DNA from: Ceratotherium simum simum
Taxonomy: Eukaryota > Chordata > Mammalia > Perissodactyla > Rhinocerotidae
Direction of reading: 5' to 3'
DNA length: 64,000 nt
Assembly (NCBI RefSeq): GCF_000283155.1
Contig: NW_004454178.1
Span: 10,370,509-10,434,508 of the forward strand
Part shown: positions 21,961 through 33,590 of the stretch, in pieces
How the letters are laid out: every line of letters begins with the position of its first letter
How positions within the stretch are numbered: position 1 is the stretch's first letter
Notes under the pieces: model-generated
Database searches by the model: none
What the model was told of the DNA's origin: nothing
The model's input: only the letters and a program-made list of their open reading frames with translations
Made by a program: the position numbers and the translations under genes

Positions 21961-23460
21961 ATCTGGAGGACTTTTAACCATAAGAGGATATTCAGGCAGA
22001 TCTTTTTTAGATTATCAGAACTGCAACAGTTTGTTCCATGCACAGACAGTGCTTTGATTATTTTTGATCTCAAATGTCATTAAAAAAAAGAAGAACTTAT
22101 CAAAGTAATAAAACATTCAGCAGCCATTAATTAAAGGGATAAAAATGTTCTGTTCTGAGATGTTCCACTCAAGAGAGCATATCACTAATATTATTTTGAA
22201 AGACAAAAAGTGAATCAATTTTTCTTTCCAAACAAACTAAACACACTCAATTTCACTCATGAGCTGAGATGCTAACTGCCAGCTCCCCATGTAAAGGTAA
22301 GTTATACTAGCAATGATGCCACTTCTGAGAACTGAGGCTCAAAATAGGAACACTCCCAGAACTTCAAATGTCTCCAGCTCATGTGATCTCCTCTAATATT
22401 TCACGTGCGAATTTGCAGGCCATCTGAAAGAATAAGAAATTGTGTTCATTTCTTTCTCTGCAGATTCCCAGAAGACCATTCAGTTTTATGTAATGCAAGA
22501 ACATTACAGTTTGGGGTGGGAAGTCTTCACAGCTCAAACAGCCTGCCTCTTTGGGATTTGTAGCACTGTTTTAGATTTCGGCTTCCTGCTTCGCATTTCT
22601 GCATTGGTTTCCTGCCGTTTCACCATCACACCCAATGGCTTTTCAGAACAGAGTTCTGTTTAAGCACTTTCTTTTATTAAATGTGGTGCATTTAGTATGG
22701 CTGGATTACGTTACATAAAACTATGTTGGCAAATTAATTACTAAGCATCCTCTTGTCATGGCAAACTTATATGTGTACACATACAAACGCAATAAATCAT
22801 TGGTCTGGAGTAAATGAGTTGCTATAAAACATGGATTTCTACAGTCATAGGAGTTGTAATTACTTTGTCATCACAGACCTCTTAGGTCTACTCAATAGCA
22901 CCACAGCTGTCTGGACAGTCAAGAAAGCAGACAACCAAACAGTTGTCTTGATAAACACAAAACAAAAAGATCAAGTTGAATTATTTTCCACCCACCATCT
23001 CAAACCTATCAGGTCCCTTGTTACCATATAAAAATAACAGAGGGCTGAGGTCAGATTCTCTTTGCTTTAAGCTTTTCTGGGAGTCATGTATCATTTTTTG
23101 TTTTTAGATAATAATTTTTTATCTAAAAGGTGAAATTATAATCACCTCTCAAATAGGGTCATGGTTTTATTGCTTATTTTATAATGCTTCATTTTTCATT
23201 TTATAATGCTTTCATTTTATAATGCTTCATTTCATGATTTCTAGAAACTAAAGATAATAATACATATTTTGCAAATTACACATTAATAATAATTACTTGG
23301 TAATATGTTTATAATAGCATTTAAAACTGTACACATTTCTAAGTAACACAGATTAGCTAAAGTCACTTAACAAAGTAAATAAGGCAGTGTTAATTCTTAT
23401 GCATGTTTACCCTGTCCAATACTTCCAACAATAGAATTGTTGGAATTCCAGCTGTCAAAC
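21961..23460. other. unique AT-rich sequence; candidate conserved block
   Basis: No gene is seen. The part at 22440-22750 lacks repeats and includes ATTA-type motifs (gcaaattaattactaagcat). A local three-copy repeat lies at 23176-23227 (separate entry). Confidence 0.4.
23176..23227 (+). repeat. three perfect copies of a 14-mer
   Basis: The 14-mer attttataatgctt occurs at 23176-23189, 23198-23211 and 23214-23227, separated by C/T-rich spacers of 8 and 2 bases. It is a short local expansion not linked to a known element. Confidence 0.9.
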
Positions 23461-23465
23461 AATTT

Positions 23466-23600
23466 TTCAGATGAGAGAACTGAGGTAAAGTGAGATTAAG
23501 TAAATTACCTGGGCCACATAGCTAGTGAGTGATGGGGCCAGAATTCAGTCCTAGAGAGTCTAACTGCAGAGCCTTGCTCTTAGCCACTGTGCCGTGCTCT
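23466..23600 (-). mobile_element. MIR SINE, reverse
   Basis: Clear reverse MIR: ttcagatgagagaactgagg, gggccacatagctagtgagt, ggggccagaattcagtccta and gccttgctcttagccactgt. These match 'cagatgaggaaactgaggc ... ggtcacacagctagtaagt ... gccgggattcgaac ... tgctcttaaccact'. Confidence 0.92.
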
Positions 23601-23624
23601 CACATGTCTCTGGTCCTCCCTGAT

Positions 23625-23795
23625 CCCAACAGTCTTCACACTGCCTTCATCGTTTACTTGAGTTCCCTCCAGGTTACAAGCTCAGGAGGCAAGGGCTTGA
23701 CTGCACCACTGTAAATCCAGCCCATGGGACTGGGCCAAGCAGATAGTAAACTCTTAATAAGTCTCAAAGGAACAAATGAATGAATGACTAAAGCA
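23625..23795 (+). mobile_element. L2 LINE 3' end
   Basis: gttacaagctcaggaggcaa, then gggcttgactgcaccac and the terminal aacaaatgaatgaatgac, are the hallmarks of the L2 3' end. It follows the reverse MIR with almost no gap. Confidence 0.72.
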
Positions 23796-26428
23796 TTGTG
23801 TTTCTAGTTTAAATTGTCTTCAGGTTGCTCCTTGCCATGAAATTGTGCTTGAGCTCTTCAAAGAGAGATATGTTGGAAAAGCAGAAGGAACTTGAGATCT
23901 GGGGAGGCAGAGGAAGTGCTGCTTAGAGTCCCTTGATGAACTATGGGTGATACCAAGGTGGGGAAAGAAGTTAGAGGGCAAAGCCAGCCTCTCGAATAGT
24001 ATGGTTACTATGGTCTCTATGATACTGGTGGCTTTGGCACCAGAGGGACTCAGGACCTCAGTGCTGGTACCAGAAGCAAGGGCAACAATGTCACCCTCTC
24101 AGGAATGTTCCCAGTCTATCGGATTGAATCCCAGTGTTACTGCACAAGACTGGTGCAGGTGACATGGTACTCAGGCATGTCTTTGGCACTGTGGTCTTTC
24201 CCAGTATTCCTGGAGTGGGGAGGAAGCTCTCCGATTGTACTTTATGGGCCTGGAGACTTTGTTGGTGCACTTTAATGCAGGAAGATGGAACTAGAGGAAG
24301 AAAAGGGTAGATTCTAGGTTCTAGTAGAGTGGGCTGTGTTTGGTATTATGCATATCTTCCAAGGACTCCCAGAAAAGTTTGGAGGAATGAAGAGACTGAA
24401 GGACCTGTTTTAATAGGTCAAGTCAGAGTTAGATAAACACTAACTTCATTTTTATATGCTGGCTGGTGTGGACTGAGGATATAAAGATTCCACTTGATTA
24501 CATTCAGAGACAAATGTCTTGGGGACAATAAACCAACCTGCCAATTTTCACGGTTGTGTAGGATGTGTGTGTGAAGGTGGCAAGGCCACAAAATAAAAGC
24601 AAAATGATCCTCATCATGAAGCCCAAAGAGCTTTGGGTCTTGGGAACATGTGCTTGTGTTACATATCCATGTGTGCTGTGTTGAAAACATGGCGCCCGTG
24701 AAAGGGATCCCTAGATTATGTGACTTATTGGCTACACAAATAAGTAGCCTGCGATAAATGAGAATTTAATTGACACAACTATAGTTCTGGGAAATACATC
24801 AAGTGTATCTTTTAATAAAAGTTGAGAAATTGCTTTCCCTTAATTAAAGTGAGTGAGGAGAGAGTTCATAGGAAATTAAACAAAAGTGTTGGGTCGTGGG
24901 GTCGGGGGTGTGAATTCTAGAGCCTGTGAGGGTTGCACTTTCCCTGGGGCTCCAACTTGGGGCTCTTTAAAAAACAAACACACCTTGCATGGTAGACAGA
25001 GGCCGTTTGGACACCCCTCCTCTTGGCAAAAGTTTTCATCAGACTTGAGTCAAGAACTTTATTTCGCTCTGCAACTATGTTTGTGGAAGGAAATGGTATT
25101 TTTGTTCCAAGCACAGGAGAATAGAGTCAGGCAAAAAGATAAAGATTTAAAAGGTCTCATACTTCATGGGGAAAAAGAAATATTTACGAAGATATTCTTA
25201 ACCTCAAGTGAAGAAGCAGGAAGCCACTCTCCCAACTTTCTTGCTCTAGCAAGTTGGACTAGCGCCTGGGGAAATCCTCCTTCATTAGGGAGTTGCACAA
25301 ATCCCCTTTCTTCTTCACTGCTGCTGTTTTGGCTGTTCTCTGTTTCTAATCTCTTCTGTTGACATCCTGGAGGGCTGCCTACAACCCTGCTCTTGTCCTC
25401 ATTCCCCACTTCTTCCCCAGGCGCGTCCGCAAGGATCGGGGGAAGTGTCTGGGGTGGTAGTACTGGTTGGAGGTGAGGAGTGAGTGAGCCCCTTCTCTCC
25501 CTTGCTGTCACTACCCCACTCCCAAGCTTAGTATCCTCAGCAGCTTTTCCAGTCCCAACTTATCAATTAAACCCCTTGCTCATATTGTAGGACCCCTATG
25601 CATGCCCATCCTAGCACCTGGCCTTGCCTTTTATGATTATATACCTGGAATGGCTAGATCCCAGTTTGCATTTTTTTTTCATAAAATGGGAAAAAACCTT
25701 ACTTTTCTCTTTAATATACCCTACCCGGGACCTCTGTGCATAGGAAAGAACCTTTTCCTTCCAATCCGTTTCTTTTGCGAGTTCTAGCACTGCTGCCTTT
25801 GAAAATTGCAAAGACTGCTATTATGCTGGGAACGGGAGGAAACGAGAGAGGCTGGGACAATATGTCTTATCCGCCACTGGCCATAGAAGTTGTGGACCCC
25901 AGGCTGGAAGTAGGAGAAAGAGATAGACTACATTCTGGGACCTTCTTAACGAAGAGAAGGATGCCTGGGGTGTTGGACTGAGGCTATTCCGAGGGAGGTG
26001 CAAGATGTCTTCACCCCTTTACTCTTAACCCCTTTTTCTTCTCTGCCTTAGTCTGAGATTGCTGCTGCCATAGACTTGGGGCTGGAGGGGTTGTAATCCC
26101 CTCTTTGCAGTGAACGTGAGGGCCTGGGAGGTCTCTGGGGAACTGGAAGCCCCTTATCCTATTGGAAACATTCCAGACACCCCAGAGCAGGGGAATCTAT
26201 ACATTGTGCTATCAGAAAATTGTTACCATAGATTTTACATTCTATATTGTTATAGAATACATGTTGCGGATTGTAGAATACCAGACTTTTTTGGGCTTCC
26301 CTGAGAAACTAATTACGAAACAAGTGTGCTGTTTTGAGTCCTAAACAGCTGGTTTTTGAGGGAAGAACCATTTCGAAATCAAAGGCTGCCTGTGAAAGGC
26401 AAAATAATACCTTTCAAAAAGATAATAA
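23796..26428. other. longest repeat-free block, no recognisable gene
   Basis: About 2.6 kb contains no recognised repeat. It is somewhat richer in G and C from 25200 to 26150 and holds a CpG-bearing spot (ggcgcgtccgcaaggatcgg at 25420-25439) just after an acceptor-like tcttccccag. A 158-codon plus-strand frame (24886-25362) faces a 115-codon minus frame. Neither has familiar motifs or a Kozak-type start worth calling. A non-coding transcript exon or an enhancer is possible. Confidence 0.35.
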
Positions 26429-26430
26429 TG

Positions 26431-26624
26431 CGGCCAGCCCAGTGTCTTAGTGCTTGGGTTCATGTGCTCTGCTTTGGCAGCCCAGAGTTCGCAGGTTTGA
26501 ATCCCTGGCGCGGACAGACATACTGCGATTCAAGCCACATTGTGGTGGCATCCCACATAAAAAATAGAGGAAGATGGGCACAGATGTTAGCTCAGGGCCA
26601 ATCTTCCTCACCAAAAAAAAAAAA
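26431..26624 (+). mobile_element. ERE SINE, short single-module copy
   Basis: Forward ERE from cggccagcccagtgtcttag through cacattgtggtggcatccca and agatgttagctcagggccaa to an A-run of 14. Flanks aaaaagata at 26416-26424 and again right after the A tail support a target duplication. The B-box-like tttgaatccctgg is intact in spacing. Confidence 0.92.
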
Positions 26625-26639
26625 AAGATAGTACAAATG

Positions 26640-27327
26640 ATTACATTTTTTGATATATTTTCTTTGTATTTCTGTGTATATTTTTTGGAATAATAGCTTT
26701 ATTCTTTTTTAATTTCTTAAATATTTGAGATTTATGATTATACTACCAATTTGCCTATCTTGAAAAAATATTAATAGACATACTCTAGTTAATCAGGAGT
26801 TGAATTAAAATTAGAGACAAATTTACTGTGAAGCTATTAAAGCTTTAGCTTCAGGGCCCCGTCCAAAGCCCTTGGAGTGTAACGTGTGTAAAGAGTATTT
26901 TAACCACCATTGGTTAAGAACACTGTCTCCATCTGCTCTGACATCCCCTCTGTGACATGTCTCCTCATCGTCATTGACTCTGGGGTGGTCCTGAGCATTT
27001 TTTCTAAATAAATATTCACTTTCATACCTAATTCACAATTTGATATTCTTTTTCTTAAAGAGTTCTCCAAATTTTATGATTCACATTCCTTGAAATCTGT
27101 GTCTGCCCTAATGAAAATCAAGAACTAGGATTTTTGATATTAAAGGACTGAGGGTAAAGGTTCATATGAGCAAACACAGAATCAAGGCTAAATAATTCTT
27201 TGAAATATACTGACAAGCTGAACATAAATGTATACGTATTTCTTGAAGAATGTTTTATATTATATAAAAATATTTTATGTCATGGAGTGGAGCGGAATAT
27301 ATTCCTCTTTGTGATAAGTCACCAATT
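26640..27327. other. unique AT-rich sequence between two EREs
   Basis: No gene or recognised repeat is seen. Confidence 0.45.
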
Positions 27328-27606
27328 AAGACCTACTTTCAGGGGCCAGCCCTGTGGCATGGCGGTTAGGTTTGCACGCTCCGCTTTGGTGGCCCAGGGT
27401 TCGCAGGTTTGGATCCCAGGCACAGACCTACACACCTCTTATCAGGCTGTGCTGTGGCGGTGTCCCATAGAAAACAGAGGAAGATGGGCGCAGATGTTAG
27501 CCCAGGGCCAATCTTGCTCAGCAAAAAACAAAAGGAGGATTGGCAACAGATGTGAGCTCAGAGCTAATCTTCCTCAAAAAACAAACAAACGAAAGACCTA
27601 CTTTCA
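27328..27606 (+). repeat. perfect 14-bp target-site duplication of the 27.3-kb ERE
   Basis: The sequence aagacctactttca is identical at 27328-27341 and 27593-27606. A perfect duplication of this length points to a fairly recent L1-mediated insertion. Confidence 0.95.
27342..27592 (+). mobile_element. ERE SINE, short subtype with two 3' modules
   Basis: Forward ERE from ggggccagccctgtggcatg with block ctgtgctgtggcggtgtccc, two 'gatgttagcccagg / gatgtgagctcaga' modules and an A/C-rich tail (aaaaaacaaacaaac). The longest open frame of the window (170 codons, 27200-27712) runs straight through it and is therefore SINE readthrough. Confidence 0.95.
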
Positions 27607-27726
27607 AAATTCCTCTCTCCTTTCTAATCCATTCTGTAGTCATTCAAGTCTGCAAGCTGGACCACAACTGCACCTTTATCATGAACAGGCTGTGCATTTA
27701 GTATATACTTAAGGTTTTTCTTTAAA

Positions 27727-27901
27727 TCCTTTCTACTCAAAGTGTGGTCCACGGATCAGCAGCATCCGCGAATCAGCATCCCGGGAGTTTGTTAGAAATT
27801 CAGTATCACCCAACTCCAGATCTATTGAGTCAGAATCTGCCTTGTAACAAGATTTCCATGTGTTTCTTAAACACGTGAAGCACAGCTCTAAATGCCCACT
27901 G
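27727..27901 (-). mobile_element. MER5A-type hAT transposon fossil
   Basis: ttctactcaaagtgtggtcc, gcagcatccgcgaatcagca, ccaactccagatctattgag and the terminal cagctctaaatgcccactg match MER5A in reverse, including diverged terminal inverted repeats at both ends. It is nearly full length (about 175 bp against about 190 bp) and non-autonomous. Confidence 0.85.
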
Positions 27902-28425
27902 CACTTTTGAGTGACAAATAGTATTTGGAAATTGATTACTTCTTTGAATTTAGATAAATGTAGTAATCTCACTATTGGAACACAGCATAAAATTTATCCC
28001 AGAAGTCTGAACCTGTTTTGGTTATTATATCAAACTGAAAACTTGGTGAACTCGGGCTAATTTTCTTTCCCCTTGAAATTCTGGTCTCTTCTCCTTTCCC
28101 CCCAGTTTTTAACACAAAAAAGGAGGTCTTTTGGTGTCAGTTTCTCAACGAATCTTCTTTACAGAAGAATAACAAACAAATCCAGTGGAAAGAGTGTACT
28201 CTGTCTGGCCCTTCTCCCTGTCATTTCAGCAATTGCCTGCCAGTGGTTTTCATGGCTTCTCCAGTTCTTCCTTCTTTGTTCTCTAAGTTGACAACAGAAC
28301 TTTTAAAAGTTGATATTTTCAGATCACAGGGAAGGTTGTGGTTAGATAAGGATTGGGAGCAAGTTTGACATCTGACTCGTTCTGAAATACCCATCCCTGC
28401 TTCCTCTGTGACCCCACACCATATT
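27902..28425. other. unique sequence, no gene seen
   Basis: No repeat or exon is recognised; only short frames are present. Confidence 0.4.
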
Positions 28426-28429
28426 GCTT

Positions 28430-28600
28430 GTTCCTCTATTAGTAGCGCTTATTTTGTTCTGACTTTTATTGTATTTGCCTGCCTTTCCAACTGGATTATA
28501 AACTCCTTGGGGGTAGAAAGAATTCATATTCATTTTTATTCCTCCCATCACATTCACATTTACTACAAGTGTCAGTATCACTTAGTAAATTCATGTGTCA
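28430..28600 (+). mobile_element. L2 LINE 3' fragment
   Basis: ctggattataaactccttgg followed by gggtagaaagaattcatatt is the L2 'actgtaagctccttgagggcaggga' region. The flanks are diverged and the ends soft. Confidence 0.55.
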
Positions 28601-29000
28601 GAAATGTACTACATATATATCTGTATATGGAGTGCCAATATCCCTCTTTTTAAAATTAGATTTGTTGTCACAGAGACAGCAATGGTTATGACTTGTAGGT
28701 TAGAGACAGGAATCGCACAATAAGTCTTGGTTATTGACTAGCAGAATGAGAGAGTTATGTTTCCACAGCCCCAGTTATAACAGATGGACTATGGCACTCT
28801 GAAATTTGATCTAGTAGCATTCATTAAAATATGTGAATGAACCAGATGGTAAAGGGCTGTACTGGGGACAGTGGGCTTTAGATACGATAGAACAATAATT
28901 TTTATAACTTTTTTTTTTCTTTTCAAATTTGATGACATTTCAGAGAATTTCTTTCATCTTTCACTTCACTATTTCACACCATCCATAAATAAAGTGGAGG
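28601..29000. other. unique sequence, no gene seen
   Basis: Nothing recognisable is present. The block ends at the MIR that follows. Confidence 0.4.
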
Positions 29001-29002
29001 CG

Positions 29003-29215
29003 GGGTGGCCTCCCTGGTTTGAATCCTTGCTCTGTCACTCACTAGCCCTGAAACTACTCTGTGCTTCCATCCAATTTTGTAAAATGGGGGTGATGAAAAT
29101 GTTGTTTTTAAACAATGATTATTGGGGCCATAGAACAGTGTCTCTGGCACATAATAGATGATACATATAGATATCAATAGATGATACTTGATGTTATTGT
29201 TATACTTTAACGAAA
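29003..29215 (+). mobile_element. MIR SINE
   Basis: ctggtttgaatccttgctct, cactcactagccctgaaact, caattttgtaaaatgggggt and gtgtctctggcacataatag give the MIR core and tail in order. The region between the core and tail is shortened. Confidence 0.85.
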
Positions 29216-29429
29216 AGAACAAAAATGATAAGCCTGAGGTTTGGCTTGGAAGTGCAAACACCTGCATATTTTGCATATCCATTCTGTTTCAGTAAAACCT
29301 GAGGGTACACTGACAGATAATCCCATCTATTCAGTCAAAACTTTAGCCAATGGGCTGAATGCTCTTTTTCTTAGGTCTGAAGTTTCTCTGCAAGGCTTTG
29401 AGTTCTAGTGAGTTTTGTTTTCGGTTGCT

Positions 29430-30042
29430 TTCTTGTTCTTGCTGTCTTCCAGTTGGCACATGTGGCAGACAGACCCGAAGGGACTTCCAGCAAGCTCCCA
29501 CCTCTTGGTATCTACACTTTTTTGCATCCCCTTTCCTGAGCGTGTGTGGAACCCGTGACTCATGTCTAACTGACAGAATATGACAAAGGTGATGGACTAT
29601 CACTCTTATTATTACATTGTGCTACATGACTCCTTCTTAGCAGACTGCAGAGAGATTCTGCCAGCTGGCTTGATGGAGTAAGCAGCCATGTTGAGGAAGC
29701 CAGGTGGCAAGGAACTATGGGGCTCCTTCCAGGACCTGAGGGCAGCCTCCAGCCAACAGCCAGTGAAAAAGCAGGGCCCTCAGTCATACGCCACAAGGGA
29801 ATAAATTCCACCAACAACATGAATGAGCTTGGAAGCAGATTCTTCCCCTGTCAAGACTTCAGATGAAATGTAGCCCAGTTGACATCTTGATTGTAGCCTG
29901 TGAGATTCTGAGCAGAGGACCCACTTATGCCATGCCAGGATTCCTGACTCACAAAAGCTGTAACACAATAAATGTGTGTAGTTTTCGGTCACTAGGTTTG
30001 TGGTGATTTGTTACACAGTCATAGAAAACTTGTATAGTACAG
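29430..30042 (+). mobile_element. MaLR-type LTR (MLT1/MST group), solo
   Basis: Landmarks of the MaLR LTRs appear in order: cagaatatgacaaaggtgat, taagcagccatgttgaggaa, ggcagcctccagccaacagc, gaatgagcttggaagcagat, gattcctgactcacaaaagc, aataaatgtgtgtagttttc with the polyadenylation signal, and an end at tgtatagtacag. No internal region adjoins it. The left end is approximate. Confidence 0.8.
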
Positions 30043-30275
30043 TTACCAACACATCAGAGGGACTCACATTGGGCAATGGGTCTAATGGTCTAAGACCTTT
30101 TTGGCTGTGTTCTCTTGGTTATTTTGTGGTGGCTGGGGGCCTTTAAGGTGGGCTTGCATGAGCTGGTTCAAACTATTTTAAGGCCAAATTCCACTTTCCA
30201 GTAGGGAGTCGGCTTGGACTTGCATGGGAGCTAAAAATAATTTTTCCTTAATCAAATCATTCTTTCAGTTCCCCT

Positions 30276-31400
30276 TGCCTTTAAAAAAAATTAGTAAACT
30301 TTATTTTTTAAAACAATTTCAGATTTACAGAAGAATTGAGCAGAGAGTATGGAGAACTCCCATAAACACCCTCCAACCCCACAGTTTCCTCTATTATTAA
30401 CATCTTGCATTGATGTGGTACATGTTACAATTGATGAGTCAATATTGATATATAATTATTAGCTATTTATTAACTAAAGCATAACATCGTGTATCCACCA
30501 TTACAGTAACACACTGAGTAGTTTCACCACCTTAAAAATACCTGTGCTCCACCTGTTCACCCTTCCCCTCTCCAAAACCCATGACAACCACTGATTATTT
30601 TTTTTACTGTCTCTATAGTTTGCCTTTTCCAGAATGTCATATGGTGGAATCGTACAGTATATAGCCTTTTCAGACTGGTTTCATTCACTCAGCAATATGC
30701 ATTTATGGTTCTTCTGTGTCTTTTTATGGCTTGGTAGCTCTTTTTTTTGTTGTTGAATAATATTCCATTATAAGGATGTACCATAGTTTGTTCATCCATT
30801 GATTTACTGAAGGATATTTTGGTTGCTTATAGTTTTGGGTGCTTTGAATAAAGCTGCTATTATCATTCATATGCAGGTTTTTGTGTAGACATGTTTTCAA
30901 CTCAGTTGGGTGAATATCTAGGAATATGATGGCTGGATCGTATGATAAAACTATTTTAAATTTGTAAGAAATCACAAAACTTTCTTTCAAAATGGCTATA
31001 CCACTTTGCATTCCCATCAGCAATTGATGCAAGTCCCTGATGCTCCACATCCTCCTCAGCATTTGGTGTTGTCAGTGTTCTGGATTTTGGCCATCTTAAT
31101 AGGTGTGTAGTGGTATCTCATTGTTACTTTAATTTCCAGTTCCCTAGTGACATATAATGTTGAACATTTTTTCCTATGTTTATTTGTCATCTGTGGAGTG
31201 TCTGTTCAGATCTTTAACCCAATTTTAAATCAGATTTTTCATTTTCTTACTGTTGAGTTTTAGGAGTTCTTTGTATATGTTGGATAATAGTCCTTTATTA
31301 GAAATGTCTTTGGCAGATATTTTCTCACGATCTGTTGCTTGTCTTTTAGTTATCTTAACAGTGCCTTTTGCAGAGCAGAAATTTTAAAATTTGATTAGAA
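30276..31400 (-). mobile_element. L1M-type LINE, 5'-truncated (3' UTR plus ORF2 end)
   Basis: The plus strand is antisense L1: the 3' UTR starts near aaacaatttcagatttacag, followed by ttccagaatgtcatatggtg, gaataatattccattataag and the ORF2 end up to gcagagcagaaattttaaaa. The element stops near 31400, so about 5 kb of its 5' side is missing. It is related to, but not the same insertion as, the L1 at 1-9 kb. Confidence 0.88.
30724..31062 (-). pseudogene. L1 ORF2p C-terminal remnant
   Basis: A minus-strand open frame of 112 codons covers the C-terminal part of L1 ORF2p. Diagnostic segments are LSYDPAIIFLDIHP (about residues 39-52) and NQWMNKLWYILIMEYYSTTK near the end, equivalent to the conserved 'TMEYYAAIKK' tail. 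The frame is open through this region, but the rest of ORF2 is absent, so no enzyme can be made. Confidence 0.88.
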
Positions 31401-32080
31401 GTGACTATCTTCCAGGGCCCATGATTGGATTGGAATAACCTTTCAGTACAGGAAGCTCCTGGTTTCGAGGGCTCTGGGAAAAAATGGCAATGTGTTGCTA
31501 CCCACACTTGTTCCTGCTGGTCTGCTTCAGAAACTTACATTACATTTTTAAGTACATGGAGGAACAGGAGGTTCAACTTACAACTGAAGCTTAGCATGAG
31601 AAACACATAAGTCCTCAAATGGCAAATATTTGTGACAATATTTATGCCCTCTCAAGGGAGTTTTTTAAAAAATAATTCAACCATAATATGATCATATGAA
31701 GTAAAACCACAGATAATTTCATTGGCGTTCTCAAAATTTGAATTGCTTTGGCTTTTAAATTCGTATTAGAGAGGAACTAAGTAATTTACTATAGAATCTT
31801 TTAGAACGACTATAAAGAAATAGTAACATTAGAATGTAGTAATTGTTTGGGTGTTGGTCTTTAAGGTATTTTTTTTTCTAAGTAAAGAAGATTGCTATAG
31901 GTTCACCTAAGCACACATTACATAAGTCCCAAATTTCCTTTTATGGAAAAGAAGCTCTTCACTATTTGGCTATAACTTTCCTTCCCAGCATTATTGACTC
32001 CATTTCCACTCTCCTCACAGATGTTTGGTGACACCCAAAATTCTCAGTTAAACTTTGGACTTTTTGCTTGTGGTGGTTTT
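31401..32080. other. unique sequence, no gene seen
   Basis: No repeat or exon is recognised after the L1 truncation point. Confidence 0.4.
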
Positions 32081-32082
32081 GG

Positions 32083-32372
32083 TGCCTGAAATATCCTTTC
32101 CACCCCAACTTCTTCTTCTCCTGGGAAGTCCTACTTACCCTTCAAGGCCCATTTCAATGACCACTTCAGGCCAGAGTAGATGTTTCCACACAGAACTTAA
32201 CCCTACATCTATTATATCTCTGATAATCTTCCATGGTAATTGCTTATCTGTCAATATTTTCTCCTGGAAAGGAAGCTCCTATAAGGAAGAAGATTTTTTT
32301 TTTTTCATTTTTTGTCTCTCTGGCATCTAGTAGGATATTTGACTCATTATAGGTGTTCAACAAATGCTTATT
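32083..32372 (+). mobile_element. L2 LINE 3' end
   Basis: ctacttacccttcaaggccc, atttcaatgaccacttcagg, ggaaaggaagctcctataag, tctggcatctagtaggatat and gtgttcaacaaatgcttatt follow the L2 3' end from the ORF stop region to the terminal repeat. It is the best-preserved L2 piece in the window. Confidence 0.9.
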
Positions 32373-32885
32373 GGAATATTACAGATCGTAGAAATATCTC
32401 TCACAGTCCCTACCTATTGTTAGGGAAACATCTGGTTGTACTGTTGGCTCACGAAGCCTTCATGAGTGCCAATCATAGCAGAAACAAAATTCTTTCCAAT
32501 GATAACTTACTGCTTTTATATAATTGAAGAAAAGAGGATGGATTATTTTTCTCTTTCCACCAGTTGTTCAACAGATGTTAGTCAGGTTGCATATGGATGT
32601 CAAGTTACATGTGAGATTCACCAGTTGTTTATTGCTGGATAACCTTAAAAGGCAAAAGAAGAAACTTCAAATGATGATCTTTCTCTAGGGATCTTTATAT
32701 TTCTTGGTGACATGATGCTATGTGATAAAATAAATAAATAAATATATTGTCTTTGGGGAAAAGTAAGTAGGAGAGAAAATTCCTTCTGGATGAATCCTTT
32801 TATTGTTAATAGATGTCCTTCTAAGTAAAACATTAACCACATGCTTTATTGTAATATTGTGAAAGCACACGACTCCAGTCCTGGC
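32373..32885. other. unique sequence, no gene seen
   Basis: Nothing recognisable apart from a short (AAAT)n tract at 32727-32743. Confidence 0.4.
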
Positions 32886-32889
32886 TAGC

Positions 32890-32975
32890 TCATAGTATAG
32901 CGCTTGACATATTATAGATGTCATAGATACTCAATAGATATTTGTTGAGGCAACAAAGAGACAAATGAATGAATT
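32890..32975 (+). mobile_element. MIR or L2 3' end fragment
   Basis: tagcgcttgacatattatag, tactcaatagatatttgttg and caaatgaatgaattaagg match the shared 3' tail of the MIR and L2 families. It is too short to tell which. Confidence 0.6.
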
Positions 32976-33445
32976 AAGGAATTTAAGGGAGTTCTTCACA
33001 TCCTACATCCTTTCTAAATAAGTGTGGCAGAATTATTTTTAGATCCTCTCTCTGTTCAAGGTTTTCTTGTGAGGTCAGAAGGGTTTAGATTAGAAGAGAA
33101 TCGTGAATAACCTTATCTCTCTTGCATATTCAGCCATGTGTTGTGGATTAACTTTCATGCCCTCAGTAATGAGGGTGTATCTCCAAGGGCTACTGCATTG
33201 GCTGTACTCATCATGGAGTATGTGTTGAGTTCTATGTCTGGTCTCTGTCCAGTCTTCTGATAAGTGCTCTGAGGGATTCAGAAGGTTGACACATGGTCAT
33301 TACTCCCAGGAATTAATCATTTAGCCACAAGGAACATAACATGGCTTGGAAAAAATAGAAAACCACTGCCAGAGAGAGCTGGAGGTGGGAAGTATGGAAA
33401 GTAGTCTGATTGGTACTCTTCCAACCTACATACTGTCCATCTCAC
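32976..33445. other. unique sequence, no gene seen
   Basis: No repeat or exon is recognised. Confidence 0.4.
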
Positions 33446-33449
33446 CCAA

Positions 33450-33590
33450 GTTCATTGCTGACTATTTATCTTCTTGTTTATTTATTCATTCATCTGTTCA
33501 TTCATTAAATAAATATGAATTGACCACTACTATATTTTAAGTACTTTGCTAGATACAGAGGATCTAACAGTGAGTAAAAACAGATGCCTT
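33450..33590 (+). repeat. ancient interspersed repeat fragment, family unassigned
   Basis: ttattcattcatctgttcat, aataaatatgaattgaccac and tagatacagaggatctaaca, then gtgagtaaaaacagatgcct, follow the same old repeat as at 10760 and 12645. Confidence 0.5.

Noticed and set aside
24886..25362. 158-codon plus-strand open frame
   Set aside because: No domain, signal or splice context is seen, and a long frame overlaps it on the opposite strand. Chance in a GC-richer block.
27200..27712. 170-codon open frame, the longest in the window
   Set aside because: Most of it is translated ERE sequence in sense orientation. The flanks are AT-rich and have no known domain.
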